From: Psychrobacillus sp048572895
GTDB taxonomy: Bacteria; Bacillota; Bacilli; Bacillales_A; Planococcaceae
Length of the DNA: 64,000 nt
Assembly: GCF_048572895.1 (NCBI RefSeq)
Contig: NZ_CP183878.1
Location: forward strand, 558,001 to 622,000
Reading direction: 5' to 3'
The position numbers and the translations under genes are program-made. The notes under the pieces are model-generated. The model had not been told where the DNA came from. It worked only from the letters and a program-made list of their open reading frames with translations, and made no database searches. Positions 8,710 to 19,216 of this stretch are shown one piece after another (within the stretch, counting starts at the first letter, position 1; each line of letters begins with the position of its first letter).

Positions 8710-11700
8710 TTGTTGAAATTGAAAAGAACTTTGCTAATCACAACTGCATTTATGTTGTCGTTTAGCCCTGCTGCATTCGGTATGACAGGTTCTGGTGCCA
8801 ATATAGCGAGTAAGAAAAACTTACCTTCGTTAGAATTGCAAAAACCTGAACTGAATCTACCAGAGAGATTAGTAAATCCGGAAGACCCGGATGAAAAAGT
8901 ACGAATTATCGTTGAACTTGAGCAAGCTCCAACGATTGAAAAAGCTACGAAAAAAGGAGTTCTTTATAAACAGTTAAAACCTTCAGAACGTGAGAGTTTA
9001 GAAGCAACTGTTACAGATGAACAAATAGATGTACAAGATTCTATCACAGATACTGCACCTTCCATAGAATACTTGGAAAACTTCACAACGGTATTCAATG
9101 GATTTTCAGCAGAAGTAGAAGCGAAATATGTCGATGAAATAGCAGACACTGCGGGTGTTAAAGCTGTCTATGAATCTACTGAATATGCACGTCCAACTGA
9201 AAAACCTGAAATGAAATATTCAAAAGAATTGGTACAAGCCCATGAAGCTTGGAACGATTATGGGAAGACTGGGGAAGGTATGGTTGTTGGTATCATTGAT
9301 ACTGGAATTGACCCGAGCCATAAAGATATGGTATTAACAAATGATTCCACTGGTGAGATTACTAAGTCAGAAGTTAGTGCACTATTAGCAGATGGTTCAA
9401 TTAAAAAAGGAGAATATTTCACATCTAAAGTTCCGTTTGGATGGAACTACATGGATGGAAATAATGAAATATTAGATATTGGTCCAGATGCATCTATGCA
9501 TGGTATGCATGTTGCTGGTACTGTTGGTGCAAACGGTGACGAAGAAAACGGAGGTATAAAAGGGGTTGCTCCTGAAGCTCAACTTTTAGCATTAAAAGTC
9601 TTCGGTAACGATCCGGGCTTTGCTTCGACATATGGTGATATTTATGTGAAAGCAATTGATGACTCTCTAAAATTAGGTGTTGATGTTATCAATATGTCAC
9701 TAGGCTCAACAGCTGGATATGTTGATGCAAACAATCCAGAACAACAAGCAGTAAAAAGAGCAACAGAAAATGGTGTACTTGTATCAATCTCTGCAGGTAA
9801 CTCAGCTTTATTTGGTGATGGATATTTCTATCCATACGCAGAAAACCAAGATTATGGTTTAACGGGTTCACCGAGTGTTTCTAAGGAATCTTTAGGTGTG
9901 GCATCTTTTGAAAATAGTACATTGACAGCATATAGCTATGCTTACCAAATTGATGGGGTAGAAGCTGGGCGTGCTCTCTATCTATTAGCAAATAATGCAG
10001 ACCCACTAAAGAAATTATCTGGAAAAGTAGGTGTCATTGATGCTGGCTTAGGGAAACCTGAAGACTTTGCAGGAAAAGACTTTAAAGGAAAAATTGCATT
10101 GATTAAGCGTGGTGATATTGGTTTCGTTGATAAAGGAATTAATGCACAAGCTGCCGGGGCTGCTGGAGTTATTATTTATAACAATGCAGCGGGAACTATT
10201 AATATGGCTTCTGATCCTGGAATAACTATTCCATATATGTTTTCACTAAAAGCTGATGGCGATGCTCTTAAGGCTGCATTAAGTGGTGGTAAATCTGTTA
10301 CTGTTCAATATGATGGTCAGTTTACAAATACAGCAAATCCGACAGCTGGATTAATGAGTGATTTTTCATCTTGGGGACCAACACCAAACTTAGATTTCAA
10401 ACCTGAAATTACAGCTCCGGGAGGAAATATTTTCTCAACATTAAACAATGATAAATACGGTTTAATGAGCGGAACTTCCATGGCAGCACCCCACGTTTCA
10501 GGAGGAGCAGCACTAATTTTAGAACGTGTTGACGGTGATTTTGGAGTGACTGGCAGTGACCGCGTTCAGTTAGCTAAAAACTTGTTGATGAATACGGCAA
10601 AACCTGTTGTATTTGCTGAATATAGAGATGGAACAAATGAGTATGTTTCTCCGAGACGACAAGGTTCTGGACTTATGCAACTTGCTAACGCGCTAGAGAC
10701 GGATGTAGTGGTAACCGAAACAACTACTGGAGAAGCTAAAGTTGCCCTGAAAGAAATTAAGGATAATAAATTCACATTTACATTAAAAGCTAAAAACTTC
10801 TCTAATGAGGAGAAAACCTACAATGTAAATACACAAGTCCAAATGGATGCACCTGCTCCTGCAGGAGGAGGTTTATATGTAAACGATCCTAATAATGACG
10901 GTCAATTTGTTTTGATAGAAGGGGAAGAGGTAGAGATTACAGCCCCAGAAAGTGTAACTATACCAGGTAATGGCACAACTGATATTTCTATCTCAGTAGA
11001 TGTTACATTCATGGCTGAACTATTTGAATCTGTTTATACGAACGGATTTTTCGTGGATGGTTTTGTAACACTTACTGATACTGAAGAAGATGCAACAGGA
11101 AACGTTCCACTTACAGTACCTTTCTTTGGCTTTAACGGTGAATGGGATGACGCACCTATCTTTGATTACTTTGCATGGGATCCAATGTATTATTGGGGTT
11201 ATACTGCACTAGCAGATGAGCAAGGTATGTTTATTGATGGTGGTGGAAATTTTGATACTTCTCGATTTGGCTTCTCTCCAAACGGTGACGGAGTGCGTGA
11301 TAAAGCAATTCCTGCATTTTCTCTATTCCGTAATGCAAAAGAATTTAAAGTTGAAGTATTGGATAGTGATCGAAATAAACTTCGCACTATTAAAACTTCC
11401 AAAAATTTGACGAAACATTATATTTCTACTAATCCATACACTTATAATACTAGTTATGGTTGGGATGGAAAAATAAATAACAAGGCTGCAGCTGATGGAG
11501 ATTATATTATCCAACTAAGTGGTGTCATAGACTTTGAAGGGGCAGAATGGCAATCAATTCAATTCCCAGTGAAAGTTGATACAGTAGCACCAACAGCTGA
11601 TGTAGAATTCGATCCGGAAACTAAAACAGTAACGATTGCTAATTTAAGTGACACTGAAGGAGGAACTGGTGCTGATTATTGGCAAGTTCTAGTTAATGGA

Positions 11701-13620
11701 AAAATTGTAACAGATGAACTATCTGTATTAGATAGCGAAATAGTAGTAGATTCCATTACAAATAAAGATAGTAATATTACGGTAAAAGTTTGGGATGCTG
11801 CTGGAAACTTCAAGAATTATTCTTTCGATCTTGAAAGTGAAGAAGAAACAGAAAATCCGGTAATCTTTATCGACACACCTGAATTTTTTGATGCTTTTGA
11901 TACTAATGAAATATTAGTATCTGGACATGTAGACGATGCTTCAAAAATCCTTTCTGTAACAGTTAATGGGGAAGAAGCGGAGTTTGACGGAATTAACTTT
12001 ACGTATACTTTAACATTGGATGACGGTGTAAAAGATGTAATTGTAGCTACGGAAGATGAGTTCCATAACTCAATGCAGATTACACGTAAAATATTTGTAG
12101 ATACACAAGTACCAAGTGTACAAGTTAAAAATAATTATCCTAAAAATACTAAATCCGAAACTGTAAAAGTAAATGTTACTGTAGCAGATAATTTTGACGA
12201 AATTAGTCTATATGTAAATGGCGACGAGAGATTTGCTCAAGCACTTTCTGAACCATACAAAATGGATGGCTTTAGTAAAGAAATTGAAGTAGACCTTGCC
12301 CTTGTAAATGGCAACAACGAATTTACATTTGAAGTAGAAGATTTAGTTGGACATAAAACAACTGAAACTATTACTATTAACAAGTCTGATGTTGTAGTAG
12401 AGGAACCAGGAAACGGTGGAGGTACACCAACTACTCCATCAACACCGTCGACTCCTTCTGCACCATCAACGCCGTCAACACCGACACCACCTACGACAAC
12501 ACCAGCAGTTCCTGGAAATGTAGTAGTGGATGACAAAAAAGTGGACGAGCAAGTGAAAGATACGAAGACTACTAGGGTTGAAGTAACAGTCCCTGCACCA
12601 ACAGCAGACAAACCAAAAGTTAATGCAGAAGTTTCTGCAACAGCATTGAAGGCAATTGCTGATTCTGGTAAGTCTTTCGTTATGAAAGCTGGAGAAACAG
12701 GCTTGACTGTACCTTCGGAAGTATTAAAGGAAATCTCTAAAAATGGAAACGGCAAAACAAACTTCAAAATCAACCTAGACAAAGATGCAAAAGTTCCTGG
12801 TAATGGAACAACTGTATCATCTGTATATGATTTCGAAATCACAGTAGAAAAAGACGGTAAAACATCTACAGTATCTACATTCTCAAAACCTATTGAGGTT
12901 TCAGTTCCTGTGAATGCATCCGCAGTAAAAAATGCAGATAAAGTGGCAGCGTACTATGTGAATGAAAAAACAAATGCTTTAGAGTATGTAGGTAGTAAAT
13001 ATGCAAATGGAAAAGTGACATTTAAAACAAATCACTTCTCGAAATTTGTCGTAGTAGAAAACAATAAAACATTTAAAGATATAGAAAAATCATGGGCAAT
13101 AGACTATATTGAGTCCCTTGCTTCTAAAACAATTATTAATGGAAAAACGGAAGATACTTTCGCACCGAACGATCAAATTACTAGAGCGCAATTTGCTTTA
13201 TTGTTAACTCGTTCACTAAACCTTCCAAAAGAAGAATACCAAGGAACTTTCTCTGATGTGACAGAAGAGATGACTTGGAGTGTATACGAAATCGAAGCGG
13301 CAAATCGTGCAGGCATTATCGTAGGCAGTGCTGGTAAATTCAATCCAAATGAAAAAATCACACGCCAACAAATGGCTACAATGATTGTTCGTGCCATCAA
13401 ATACAACGATGATTCAGCATTAAAAGAAGCAAATGGAAAAGTGAAATTTGCGGATGAAGCTTCTATCGGCGACTACGCAAAAGAAAATGTAGCATTAGCA
13501 GCAGAGCTTGGCATCATCAGTGGGAAAGAAGTAAATGGCAAACAAGTTTTTGCACCACTAGAAAATGCAACACGCGCACAAGCTTCTAAAATGCTTTACC
13601 ACCTATTAGGAACATTTTAA
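8710..13620 (+). CDS. SLH-anchored subtilisin-like serine protease (Vpr/lactocepin type)
   Basis: This 1636-aa protein starts at TTG 8710, chosen because AAGAGGGGG lies 8 nt upstream. It has a signal peptide, an inhibitor I9-type propeptide (about 60-165) and a peptidase S8 domain with triad Asp197 (IIDTGID), His264 (MHGMHVAGT) and Ser590 (SGTSMAAPHVSG). A PA domain is inserted between His and Ser (near 425-540), as in Vpr. Fn3/Ig-like domains follow, then a Pro/Thr/Ser linker near residues 1237-1265 and three SLH domains (about 1455-1636). It should be a wall-displayed endoprotease. The architecture matches the next gene, but the sequences differ widely outside the protease core, so this is an old paralogue pair. 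A terminator follows. Confidence 0.93.
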   Translation: MLKLKRTLLITTAFMLSFSPAAFGMTGSGANIASKKNLPSLELQKPELNLPERLVNPEDPDEKVRIIVELEQAPTIEKATKKGVLYKQLKPSERESLEATVTDEQIDVQDSITDTAPSIEYLENFTTVFNGFSAEVEAKYVDEIADTAGVKAVYESTEYARPTEKPEMKYSKELVQAHEAWNDYGKTGEGMVVGIIDTGIDPSHKDMVLTNDSTGEITKSEVSALLADGSIKKGEYFTSKVPFGWNYMDGNNEILDIGPDASMHGMHVAGTVGANGDEENGGIKGVAPEAQLLALKVFGNDPGFASTYGDIYVKAIDDSLKLGVDVINMSLGSTAGYVDANNPEQQAVKRATENGVLVSISAGNSALFGDGYFYPYAENQDYGLTGSPSVSKESLGVASFENSTLTAYSYAYQIDGVEAGRALYLLANNADPLKKLSGKVGVIDAGLGKPEDFAGKDFKGKIALIKRGDIGFVDKGINAQAAGAAGVIIYNNAAGTINMASDPGITIPYMFSLKADGDALKAALSGGKSVTVQYDGQFTNTANPTAGLMSDFSSWGPTPNLDFKPEITAPGGNIFSTLNNDKYGLMSGTSMAAPHVSGGAALILERVDGDFGVTGSDRVQLAKNLLMNTAKPVVFAEYRDGTNEYVSPRRQGSGLMQLANALETDVVVTETTTGEAKVALKEIKDNKFTFTLKAKNFSNEEKTYNVNTQVQMDAPAPAGGGLYVNDPNNDGQFVLIEGEEVEITAPESVTIPGNGTTDISISVDVTFMAELFESVYTNGFFVDGFVTLTDTEEDATGNVPLTVPFFGFNGEWDDAPIFDYFAWDPMYYWGYTALADEQGMFIDGGGNFDTSRFGFSPNGDGVRDKAIPAFSLFRNAKEFKVEVLDSDRNKLRTIKTSKNLTKHYISTNPYTYNTSYGWDGKINNKAAADGDYIIQLSGVIDFEGAEWQSIQFPVKVDTVAPTADVEFDPETKTVTIANLSDTEGGTGADYWQVLVNGKIVTDELSVLDSEIVVDSITNKDSNITVKVWDAAGNFKNYSFDLESEEETENPVIFIDTPEFFDAFDTNEILVSGHVDDASKILSVTVNGEEAEFDGINFTYTLTLDDGVKDVIVATEDEFHNSMQITRKIFVDTQVPSVQVKNNYPKNTKSETVKVNVTVADNFDEISLYVNGDERFAQALSEPYKMDGFSKEIEVDLALVNGNNEFTFEVEDLVGHKTTETITINKSDVVVEEPGNGGGTPTTPSTPSTPSAPSTPSTPTPPTTTPAVPGNVVVDDKKVDEQVKDTKTTRVEVTVPAPTADKPKVNAEVSATALKAIADSGKSFVMKAGETGLTVPSEVLKEISKNGNGKTNFKINLDKDAKVPGNGTTVSSVYDFEITVEKDGKTSTVSTFSKPIEVSVPVNASAVKNADKVAAYYVNEKTNALEYVGSKYANGKVTFKTNHFSKFVVVENNKTFKDIEKSWAIDYIESLASKTIINGKTEDTFAPNDQITRAQFALLLTRSLNLPKEEYQGTFSDVTEEMTWSVYEIEAANRAGIIVGSAGKFNPNEKITRQQMATMIVRAIKYNDDSALKEANGKVKFADEASIGDYAKENVALAAELGIISGKEVNGKQVFAPLENATRAQASKMLYHLLGTF

Positions 13621-13637
13621 TAACTAGCTAAATTGAA

Positions 13638-13672
13638 GTCCTGTAGAGAGTCATCTCTGCAGGGCTTTTTAT
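13638..13672 (+). terminator. Intrinsic terminator after the first protease gene
   Basis: An 11-bp stem including G-U pairs (13638-13648 with 13655-13665) is followed by TTTTT. Confidence 0.85.
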
Positions 13673-13695
13673 TAATGACTGACATGCCTTTCTAT

Positions 13696-14005
13696 ACGAG
13701 AGAGATCTTCAGCTATACGAGAGCGATCCGCCTCTGAACGAGAGAGCACCTTCTGAACGAGAGCGAATGCCATCGATACGAGAGAGATCTTCACCTATAC
13801 GAGAGCGATCTGCCTCTATATGAGAGAGCACCTTCTGAACGAGAGCGAATGCCACCGATACGAGAGAGATCTTCACCTATACGAGAGCGATCTGCCTCTA
13901 TATGAGAGAGCACCTTCTGAACGAGAGCGAATGCCACCGATACGAGAGAGATCTCCACCCATACGAGAGCAAACCACCTCTATACGAGAGACCTACCACC
14001 GAATA
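13696..14005. repeat. Phased tandem array of acgagag motifs (21/21/19/21-bp spacing)
   Basis: The heptamer acgagag (or atgagag) starts at 13696, 13717, 13738, 13757, 13778, 13799, 13820, 13839 and 13860, and continues to about 13990. Spacings are 21, 21, 19 and 21, which gives a higher-order unit of 82 bp (gatacgagagagatcttcac at 13775, with near-identical copies at 13857 and 13939). The array sits between a terminator and the next leader. The open frames across it are products of the repeat. No spacers of CRISPR kind are present. Confidence 0.9.
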
Positions 14006-14251
14006 CGAAAACCACACCCAAAATCCACCAGATCCTGCCCCAGAACTCACTCAATCCCCCAACAAAAATATCAATCACTTAATTTTTTCATAGCATGGCC
14101 CATCTATTCATACAATGTATAAGTATCACGTTAAACATCGCTGAATCTGATGTTTTAACAAAAATCCTAATGATACATGTAGAAAGGATGCGGTCTTTTA
14201 AGAACATGTAGAAACTTTGCGGCACAAATTTGCTGAACAGGGGGAAATCTA
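14006..14251 (+). other. Leader region of the second protease gene
   Basis: No gene is seen here. The segment has two copies of acatgtagaaa (14175-14185 and 14203-14213), and a GGGGG ribosome binding site lies before the ATG at 14252. A -10-like TACAAT occurs at 14111-14116, but no convincing -35 box was found. Confidence 0.4.
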
Positions 14252-17200
14252 ATGAAGAAGAAAAAAATGTTTAACAAAGCCTTTAATGCGTTCCTAATCT
14301 TTATGATGGTCTTTGCATTGTTAGCTCCAACAAATGCGTTTGCTAACACGGAGAAGAATCCGTTTAAATCAGAGCAACAAAGCGAAAGCGCATTAGCAAT
14401 GAAAGCGGCCATCGCTGAACAACTAAATCTAACGAGTAATGGTCCAACACTTCACAAAGATTTACAAGGTTTAGCTGGGGATGAAGAAGTTGCAGTTATT
14501 GTTCATCTTTCGGAAAAACCTGTAGCACTTGAAAAAGGAATAAAAGAATTAGCAGGCAAAAGTTTCACGCAATCAGAGGCAAGTGCGGTGAAAGCGAAAG
14601 TAATTTCACAACAGGCATCTGTAAAAAAAGAGATGAACAATAAAAGTATTTCTTATAAAGAAATTTTTTCGTATAACACAGTATTAAACGGATTTGCAGC
14701 TAACGTAAAAGCTAGCGATATTTCCGAACTATTAACGATTAAAGGCGTTACATTAGTAGAGCCAGACACAACAATGTATGCAATGGAAGATTCTAGTTCA
14801 CTTCAACCATCAAATCCAGAAATCGATACGCCAGTTGATGCTGCGATGAATACTAGTATTTCTTTCCTAGGGATCGAAAAGCTTTGGAATGAAGGAATCC
14901 AAGGGCAAGGTGTTAAAGTTGCGGTACTTGATACAGGAATCGATGCGAATCATCCAGAATTTGCGGGCATTTATAAAGGTGGAAAGAACTTTATCCCAAA
15001 TTCATCTACCTATACAAGAACTCGTGCTGCGGATGATGCTTCTGAAACATCACCTGTAGAACGTCCAGCTGGAACACCTGAATTTCATCCTACTACTGGA
15101 AGTGAATTCTACACATCTCACGGCACGCATGTTGCCGGTACAATTGCAGCAATCGGAGCGAATGAGTACGGCATTAAAGGGATTGCACCTAAAGTAGATC
15201 TTTATATGTACCGTGTACTTGGAGCATACGGAAGTGGATCTTCTTCAGGCATTGTGAAAGCAATTGAAACAGCTGTAATTGAGAAAATGGATGTTATCAA
15301 TCTATCACTTGGTGGAGGGGCTAACTCAGAAACAGATGCTGGATCATTTGCGATTAATAATGCAATGATGGCTGGTACAATCGGGGTTATTGCAACTGGT
15401 AATGATGGTCCAAATCGTGGGACGATGGGAACTCCAGGTACTGCGCGTTTAGGAATTGCAGTTGGTAATACTACGAATCCTGAAACAATGTATAACGGAG
15501 AAGTTAAAGTTACAGTAGGAAACTACAAGTTAACAAAACAACTTCAATTAATGGGTACTACTTTCGGTAAGGATGCAGCAACACAACTTCAAGGTGAATT
15601 TGACATAGTAGCAGTTCCTGGAAACGGGGAAGCAAAGGATTATCAAGGAATTGATGTGAAAGGAAAAGTTGCATTGATCTCTCGTGGAAGCATTGCATTT
15701 GTTGATAAGATTGACTATGCAAAAGCGAACGGGGCAGTTGCAACTATTATCCATAACTTTGCAGGTGGTACGAACGCACCGAATGCATCCGGAACATTCT
15801 TAGGAGACTCATTTGCATTTGTTCCAACATACGATATGTCCCAAACAGATGGCGATGCAATTCGTGCAGCGTTAAAAGAGGCAAAAGGAAAAGTTTCTTT
15901 TGGTAATTTTAACTCCACAAAAACTCTCGGAGATGATGTAAATGATTCCAGTTCACGTGGACCATCTACACCAAACTTTGACATTAAACCAGATGTAAGT
16001 GCACCTGGAACGAATATTATGTCTACTATTCCGATGTACAAAGCGGATTTCCCTAATGCTGTTTATAATGAGGCATATGATCGCAAAACGGGAACATCAA
16101 TGGCAACACCACATATTGCTGGTATCGCAGCACTTGTTAAACAAGCAAACCCGAAATGGAATGCGTTTGACGTAAAAGTAGCCATTTCAAATACAGCGAA
16201 AATCCTGGATACCAAAAAGTATGATGTATTCGCACAAGGTGCAGGCCGTGTAAATGCATATGCGGCAGCTCATCCAAGTGCTCTTGCTTATGGACTTGAT
16301 AAGGCCGTTTTAGATGCTACCGGTGCAGTGGTTGATAACCTAAAAGGGACAGTTACTTTTGGTCCACAGCCACTGACAGAAAATCGTTCTGTTACAAAAC
16401 AAATTCTAGTAAAGGATTTGAAGGGTGCTGGAAGCTCTTATCAAGTAACAGTTGAAACGACAAAATCATTTGGTAATGCAAAAGTGACGGTGGATAAACC
16501 GACTTTCACGTTGAATGGCGATCAACTGTTAAACGTTACGTTAACAGCTTCAAAAGCTACAGCACCAAAAGGCTCTGAGATACTAGGATATATCCGCATT
16601 AACGGTGGAGGTTCCGAAATTTCATTGCCATTTGCAGCTGACTTAAGTAGCGTAGTACCAATAGAAATTAAGGATATGAAAATAACAGAAACAGACTTAT
16701 CCTTTAATGGGGATAAGGTGAAGGACGAAGCCGTTCTTTCATTCACGCTGACTGGCAATGTAGCAACAAACTATATCGAACTTTGGGATATCATGAATCC
16801 TGAAGGTGGAGAATATGAAGATGGCTACATCGGTTACTTACACGCAGCTTCTTCCCTTGCGAAAGGATCCTATACTCTACCTATTAAGGGACAGTACCAA
16901 CCATGGGACGGTACGCCTGCAACAACAATTCCAGATGGTTTATATACGATTGACTTTTCTGCAAGTTCAACTACAGGAACTCTTGGTGACTATGTTGGAC
17001 CGGTTGTTGTAAAAACAACAAAACCAGTTGTTGCAGGATCTGTTAAAGATGGGGTAGCAACAGGTCAAGTAACAGACAAATATATCGAATATAATGAAGA
17101 ATTATATTTGTATGATTTAGATTATGATTTAAATGAAAAACTACATGCTTCATATATTGCCACGGTTAATGGAGAAGTAGCTAATGCTGTGGACTTCGAC

Positions 17201-19132
17201 TTGGCACAAGATGGCTCATTCACATTCCCGGTAACAGCTGAAACAGATTCTGTTAAAATTGTTGTTAATGATGCAGCAGGTAATGTGGGAGAAGCTTTAA
17301 TATATGAAAAAGAAGAAGTAGAACCAGTAGTGACACTTTCTGTAGACCCTACAGAACTTGATTTAACTACAGGGGATACAAAACAACTTACAGTTACAGA
17401 AACATTAACACCTCAAGAAGGTGATGCTACAAATGCTGACGTAACTGCTGAAGCTACGTATGTGAGCGCAAACGAAGGCATTGCAACAGTGACAAATGGT
17501 CTAGTAACAGCAGTCGGAGAAGGTTCGACTACAATTACTGTTTCATATGGTGAGAATGAAGTGACTGTAAATGTGACGGTAACAAAACCAGTCGTTGTAG
17601 AACCAGAACCAGGTACGACGACAATCACTGTAAACCCAGCACAACTGAATATTAAAACAGGAGAAACGGCACAACTTGCAGTTACAGAATACACAACATC
17701 TGAAGAAGGAAATACTACAAATGCTGACGTAACTGATGAAGCTACGTATGTGAGCGCAGACGTAAGCATCGCAACAGTAGTAAATGGTTTAGTAACTGCA
17801 GTCGGAGAAGGCTCGACAACAATTACTGTTTCATATGGTGAAAATGAAGTAGTAAGTGTAAATGTAACCGTTACAAATCCAATCGTTGATCCAGACCCAG
17901 TTGTGACACTTGCTGTAGACCCAGCCCAAATAAACTTAAAAACAGGAGAAACAGCTCCACTTAAAGTTACAGAAACAACTACGATTGAAGGGGAATCTAC
18001 AGACGTTGACGTAACAGGAGATGCAGAATACGACGTTGCAGACAAAGCAATTGCATCTGTAAAAGCTGGTACAGTCACAGCAAATGCAGCGGGTGAAACA
18101 ACAATCGCCATTACACATGGTAAAAATACAGTAACGGTTAATGTAGTAGTTACTGATCCAGAACCAGTAAAAGAAATTAAATTAGCAGTAGATAAAACAA
18201 ATGTTTCAATCGAAAAGGGTAAAACAGCTACTGTAAAAGTAACAGAAACAACAACAGTTGCAGGTGAATCTACAGATGTTGACGTAACAGCTAATGCACA
18301 ATACGCTGTTGAAAACGCTGCTATTGCCTCTGTTGAAGCTGGTGTTATTACCGCTAAAGCTGTCGGTAATACAAAAGTTACAGTTAAACATGGTGACAAA
18401 GAAGTAACGATTAACGTAACAGTAACAAATCCTACACCAACAAACCCAGGAAATCCTGGAGGTGGAGATGGTGGTGGAGGCTCTAGCCCATCTAACCCAG
18501 GGACATCGAATCCAAGTCCGACTAAACCAGACCCAGTAAAACCAGATCCAGTTAAACCTACACCACCAGTGACACCAACGCCAACACCAATTATATTTAC
18601 AGACGTACCTGCTAAACATTGGGCTGCAGATTATATCCAAAAAGCTGCACAATTTGGCTTTATGAAAGGATACCCAGATGGCTCATTCAGACCAGAGCAA
18701 TCTCTTACACGTGCACAAGCAACTTCCTTAATAGTTCGTGCATTAAAATTAGAAACAACAGAAGCAGCACCGTTTGAAGATATTGCAAGTTATGCGGCTG
18801 AAACAAAATCAGAAATTGCTTCGGGCTATAAATACGGCATTATCAAAGGAGATAATGGTAAATTTAAGCCTTCTGAAAAAGTAACGCGTGCACAGCTTGC
18901 TTTAATGATTGAACGCGCATATGCATTCAAAACAGGCAACAAGTACACGGCTACTAAAGTAGCACCATTCTCAGATATTGCTGCATACGATGAAGAAACG
19001 ATCAATGCAATCTCTATGCTTTATGAGCTACAAGTAGTGGATGGATCAGATGGTAAATTTAACCCATCAAATCCAACAACTCGCGCTCAAGCTGCAAAAA
19101 TCTTCACAAATTTTATGAGTGGCTTAAAATAA
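14252..19132 (+). CDS. SLH-anchored subtilisin-like protease with four Ig-like repeats
   Basis: This is a 1626-aa exported protein starting with a Lys-rich signal peptide that ends near NAFA. It has an I9-like propeptide, then an S8 catalytic domain with Asp227 (VLDTGID), His290 (SHGTHVAGT) and Ser616 (TGTSMATPHIAG), and a PA-like insert between His and Ser. An Fn3-like region follows, then four Big_2-type Ig domains (about 1027-1393, DNA 17330-18430), a Gly/Pro/Lys-rich linker and three SLH domains (about 1448-1626). By family it is a surface protease releasing peptides or processing wall and S-layer proteins. The GGGGGA ribosome binding site lies 8 nt before ATG 14252. Likely monocistronic, as repeat arrays and terminators flank it. 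Confidence 0.93.
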   Translation: MKKKKMFNKAFNAFLIFMMVFALLAPTNAFANTEKNPFKSEQQSESALAMKAAIAEQLNLTSNGPTLHKDLQGLAGDEEVAVIVHLSEKPVALEKGIKELAGKSFTQSEASAVKAKVISQQASVKKEMNNKSISYKEIFSYNTVLNGFAANVKASDISELLTIKGVTLVEPDTTMYAMEDSSSLQPSNPEIDTPVDAAMNTSISFLGIEKLWNEGIQGQGVKVAVLDTGIDANHPEFAGIYKGGKNFIPNSSTYTRTRAADDASETSPVERPAGTPEFHPTTGSEFYTSHGTHVAGTIAAIGANEYGIKGIAPKVDLYMYRVLGAYGSGSSSGIVKAIETAVIEKMDVINLSLGGGANSETDAGSFAINNAMMAGTIGVIATGNDGPNRGTMGTPGTARLGIAVGNTTNPETMYNGEVKVTVGNYKLTKQLQLMGTTFGKDAATQLQGEFDIVAVPGNGEAKDYQGIDVKGKVALISRGSIAFVDKIDYAKANGAVATIIHNFAGGTNAPNASGTFLGDSFAFVPTYDMSQTDGDAIRAALKEAKGKVSFGNFNSTKTLGDDVNDSSSRGPSTPNFDIKPDVSAPGTNIMSTIPMYKADFPNAVYNEAYDRKTGTSMATPHIAGIAALVKQANPKWNAFDVKVAISNTAKILDTKKYDVFAQGAGRVNAYAAAHPSALAYGLDKAVLDATGAVVDNLKGTVTFGPQPLTENRSVTKQILVKDLKGAGSSYQVTVETTKSFGNAKVTVDKPTFTLNGDQLLNVTLTASKATAPKGSEILGYIRINGGGSEISLPFAADLSSVVPIEIKDMKITETDLSFNGDKVKDEAVLSFTLTGNVATNYIELWDIMNPEGGEYEDGYIGYLHAASSLAKGSYTLPIKGQYQPWDGTPATTIPDGLYTIDFSASSTTGTLGDYVGPVVVKTTKPVVAGSVKDGVATGQVTDKYIEYNEELYLYDLDYDLNEKLHASYIATVNGEVANAVDFDLAQDGSFTFPVTAETDSVKIVVNDAAGNVGEALIYEKEEVEPVVTLSVDPTELDLTTGDTKQLTVTETLTPQEGDATNADVTAEATYVSANEGIATVTNGLVTAVGEGSTTITVSYGENEVTVNVTVTKPVVVEPEPGTTTITVNPAQLNIKTGETAQLAVTEYTTSEEGNTTNADVTDEATYVSADVSIATVVNGLVTAVGEGSTTITVSYGENEVVSVNVTVTNPIVDPDPVVTLAVDPAQINLKTGETAPLKVTETTTIEGESTDVDVTGDAEYDVADKAIASVKAGTVTANAAGETTIAITHGKNTVTVNVVVTDPEPVKEIKLAVDKTNVSIEKGKTATVKVTETTTVAGESTDVDVTANAQYAVENAAIASVEAGVITAKAVGNTKVTVKHGDKEVTINVTVTNPTPTNPGNPGGGDGGGGSSPSNPGTSNPSPTKPDPVKPDPVKPTPPVTPTPTPIIFTDVPAKHWAADYIQKAAQFGFMKGYPDGSFRPEQSLTRAQATSLIVRALKLETTEAAPFEDIASYAAETKSEIASGYKYGIIKGDNGKFKPSEKVTRAQLALMIERAYAFKTGNKYTATKVAPFSDIAAYDEETINAISMLYELQVVDGSDGKFNPSNPTTRAQAAKIFTNFMSGLK
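17330..18430 (+). repeat. Four tandem Ig-like (Big_2 type) domain repeats inside the protease
   Basis: Units begin near 17330, 17620, 17902 and 18172, each starting with a TLxVDPxxLxLxTGxT-like strand and ending in TITVSYGENEV or a relative. Units 1 and 2 are closest in DNA, suggesting recent duplication. They probably act as stalks that push the protease away from the wall. Confidence 0.85.
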
Positions 19133-19144
19133 TGAACTAAAAAA

Positions 19145-19188
19145 CTCTCCTTCTGTCCAATTGGACGGGAGGAGAGTAAATTTTTGAA
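19145..19188 (+). terminator. Terminator hairpin after the second protease gene
   Basis: A 14-bp stem (19145-19158 with 19163-19176; loop aatt) is followed shortly by a T5 run. A close relative of this hairpin occurs at 56119-56154, also just before a gcaagta array. Confidence 0.85.
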
Positions 19189-19216
19189 CAATAAAAATGG
19201 AATAAAATCCCGTTCC

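Noticed and set aside
12237..12842. 201-codon minus-strand frame
   Set aside because: Shadow of the Pro/Thr/Ser linker of the first protease; no start signal and a low-complexity product.
13696..14005. CRISPR array
   Set aside because: Repeats are 7 bp cores every 19-21 bp, with no 24-40 bp conserved repeat, no unique spacers and no cas genes.
13820..14122. Open frame of about 100 codons rich in Arg, Glu, Pro and Ser
   Set aside because: It is produced by translating the acgagag array (repeats of ESD/YER/PIRER); no ribosome binding site, and it tracks the DNA repeat rather than protein structure.
17413..18399. 328-codon open frame on the minus strand
   Set aside because: It is the shadow of the Thr/Val-rich Ig repeats of the protease; composition (Val/Thr/Ser only) and overlap with a certain gene rule it out.
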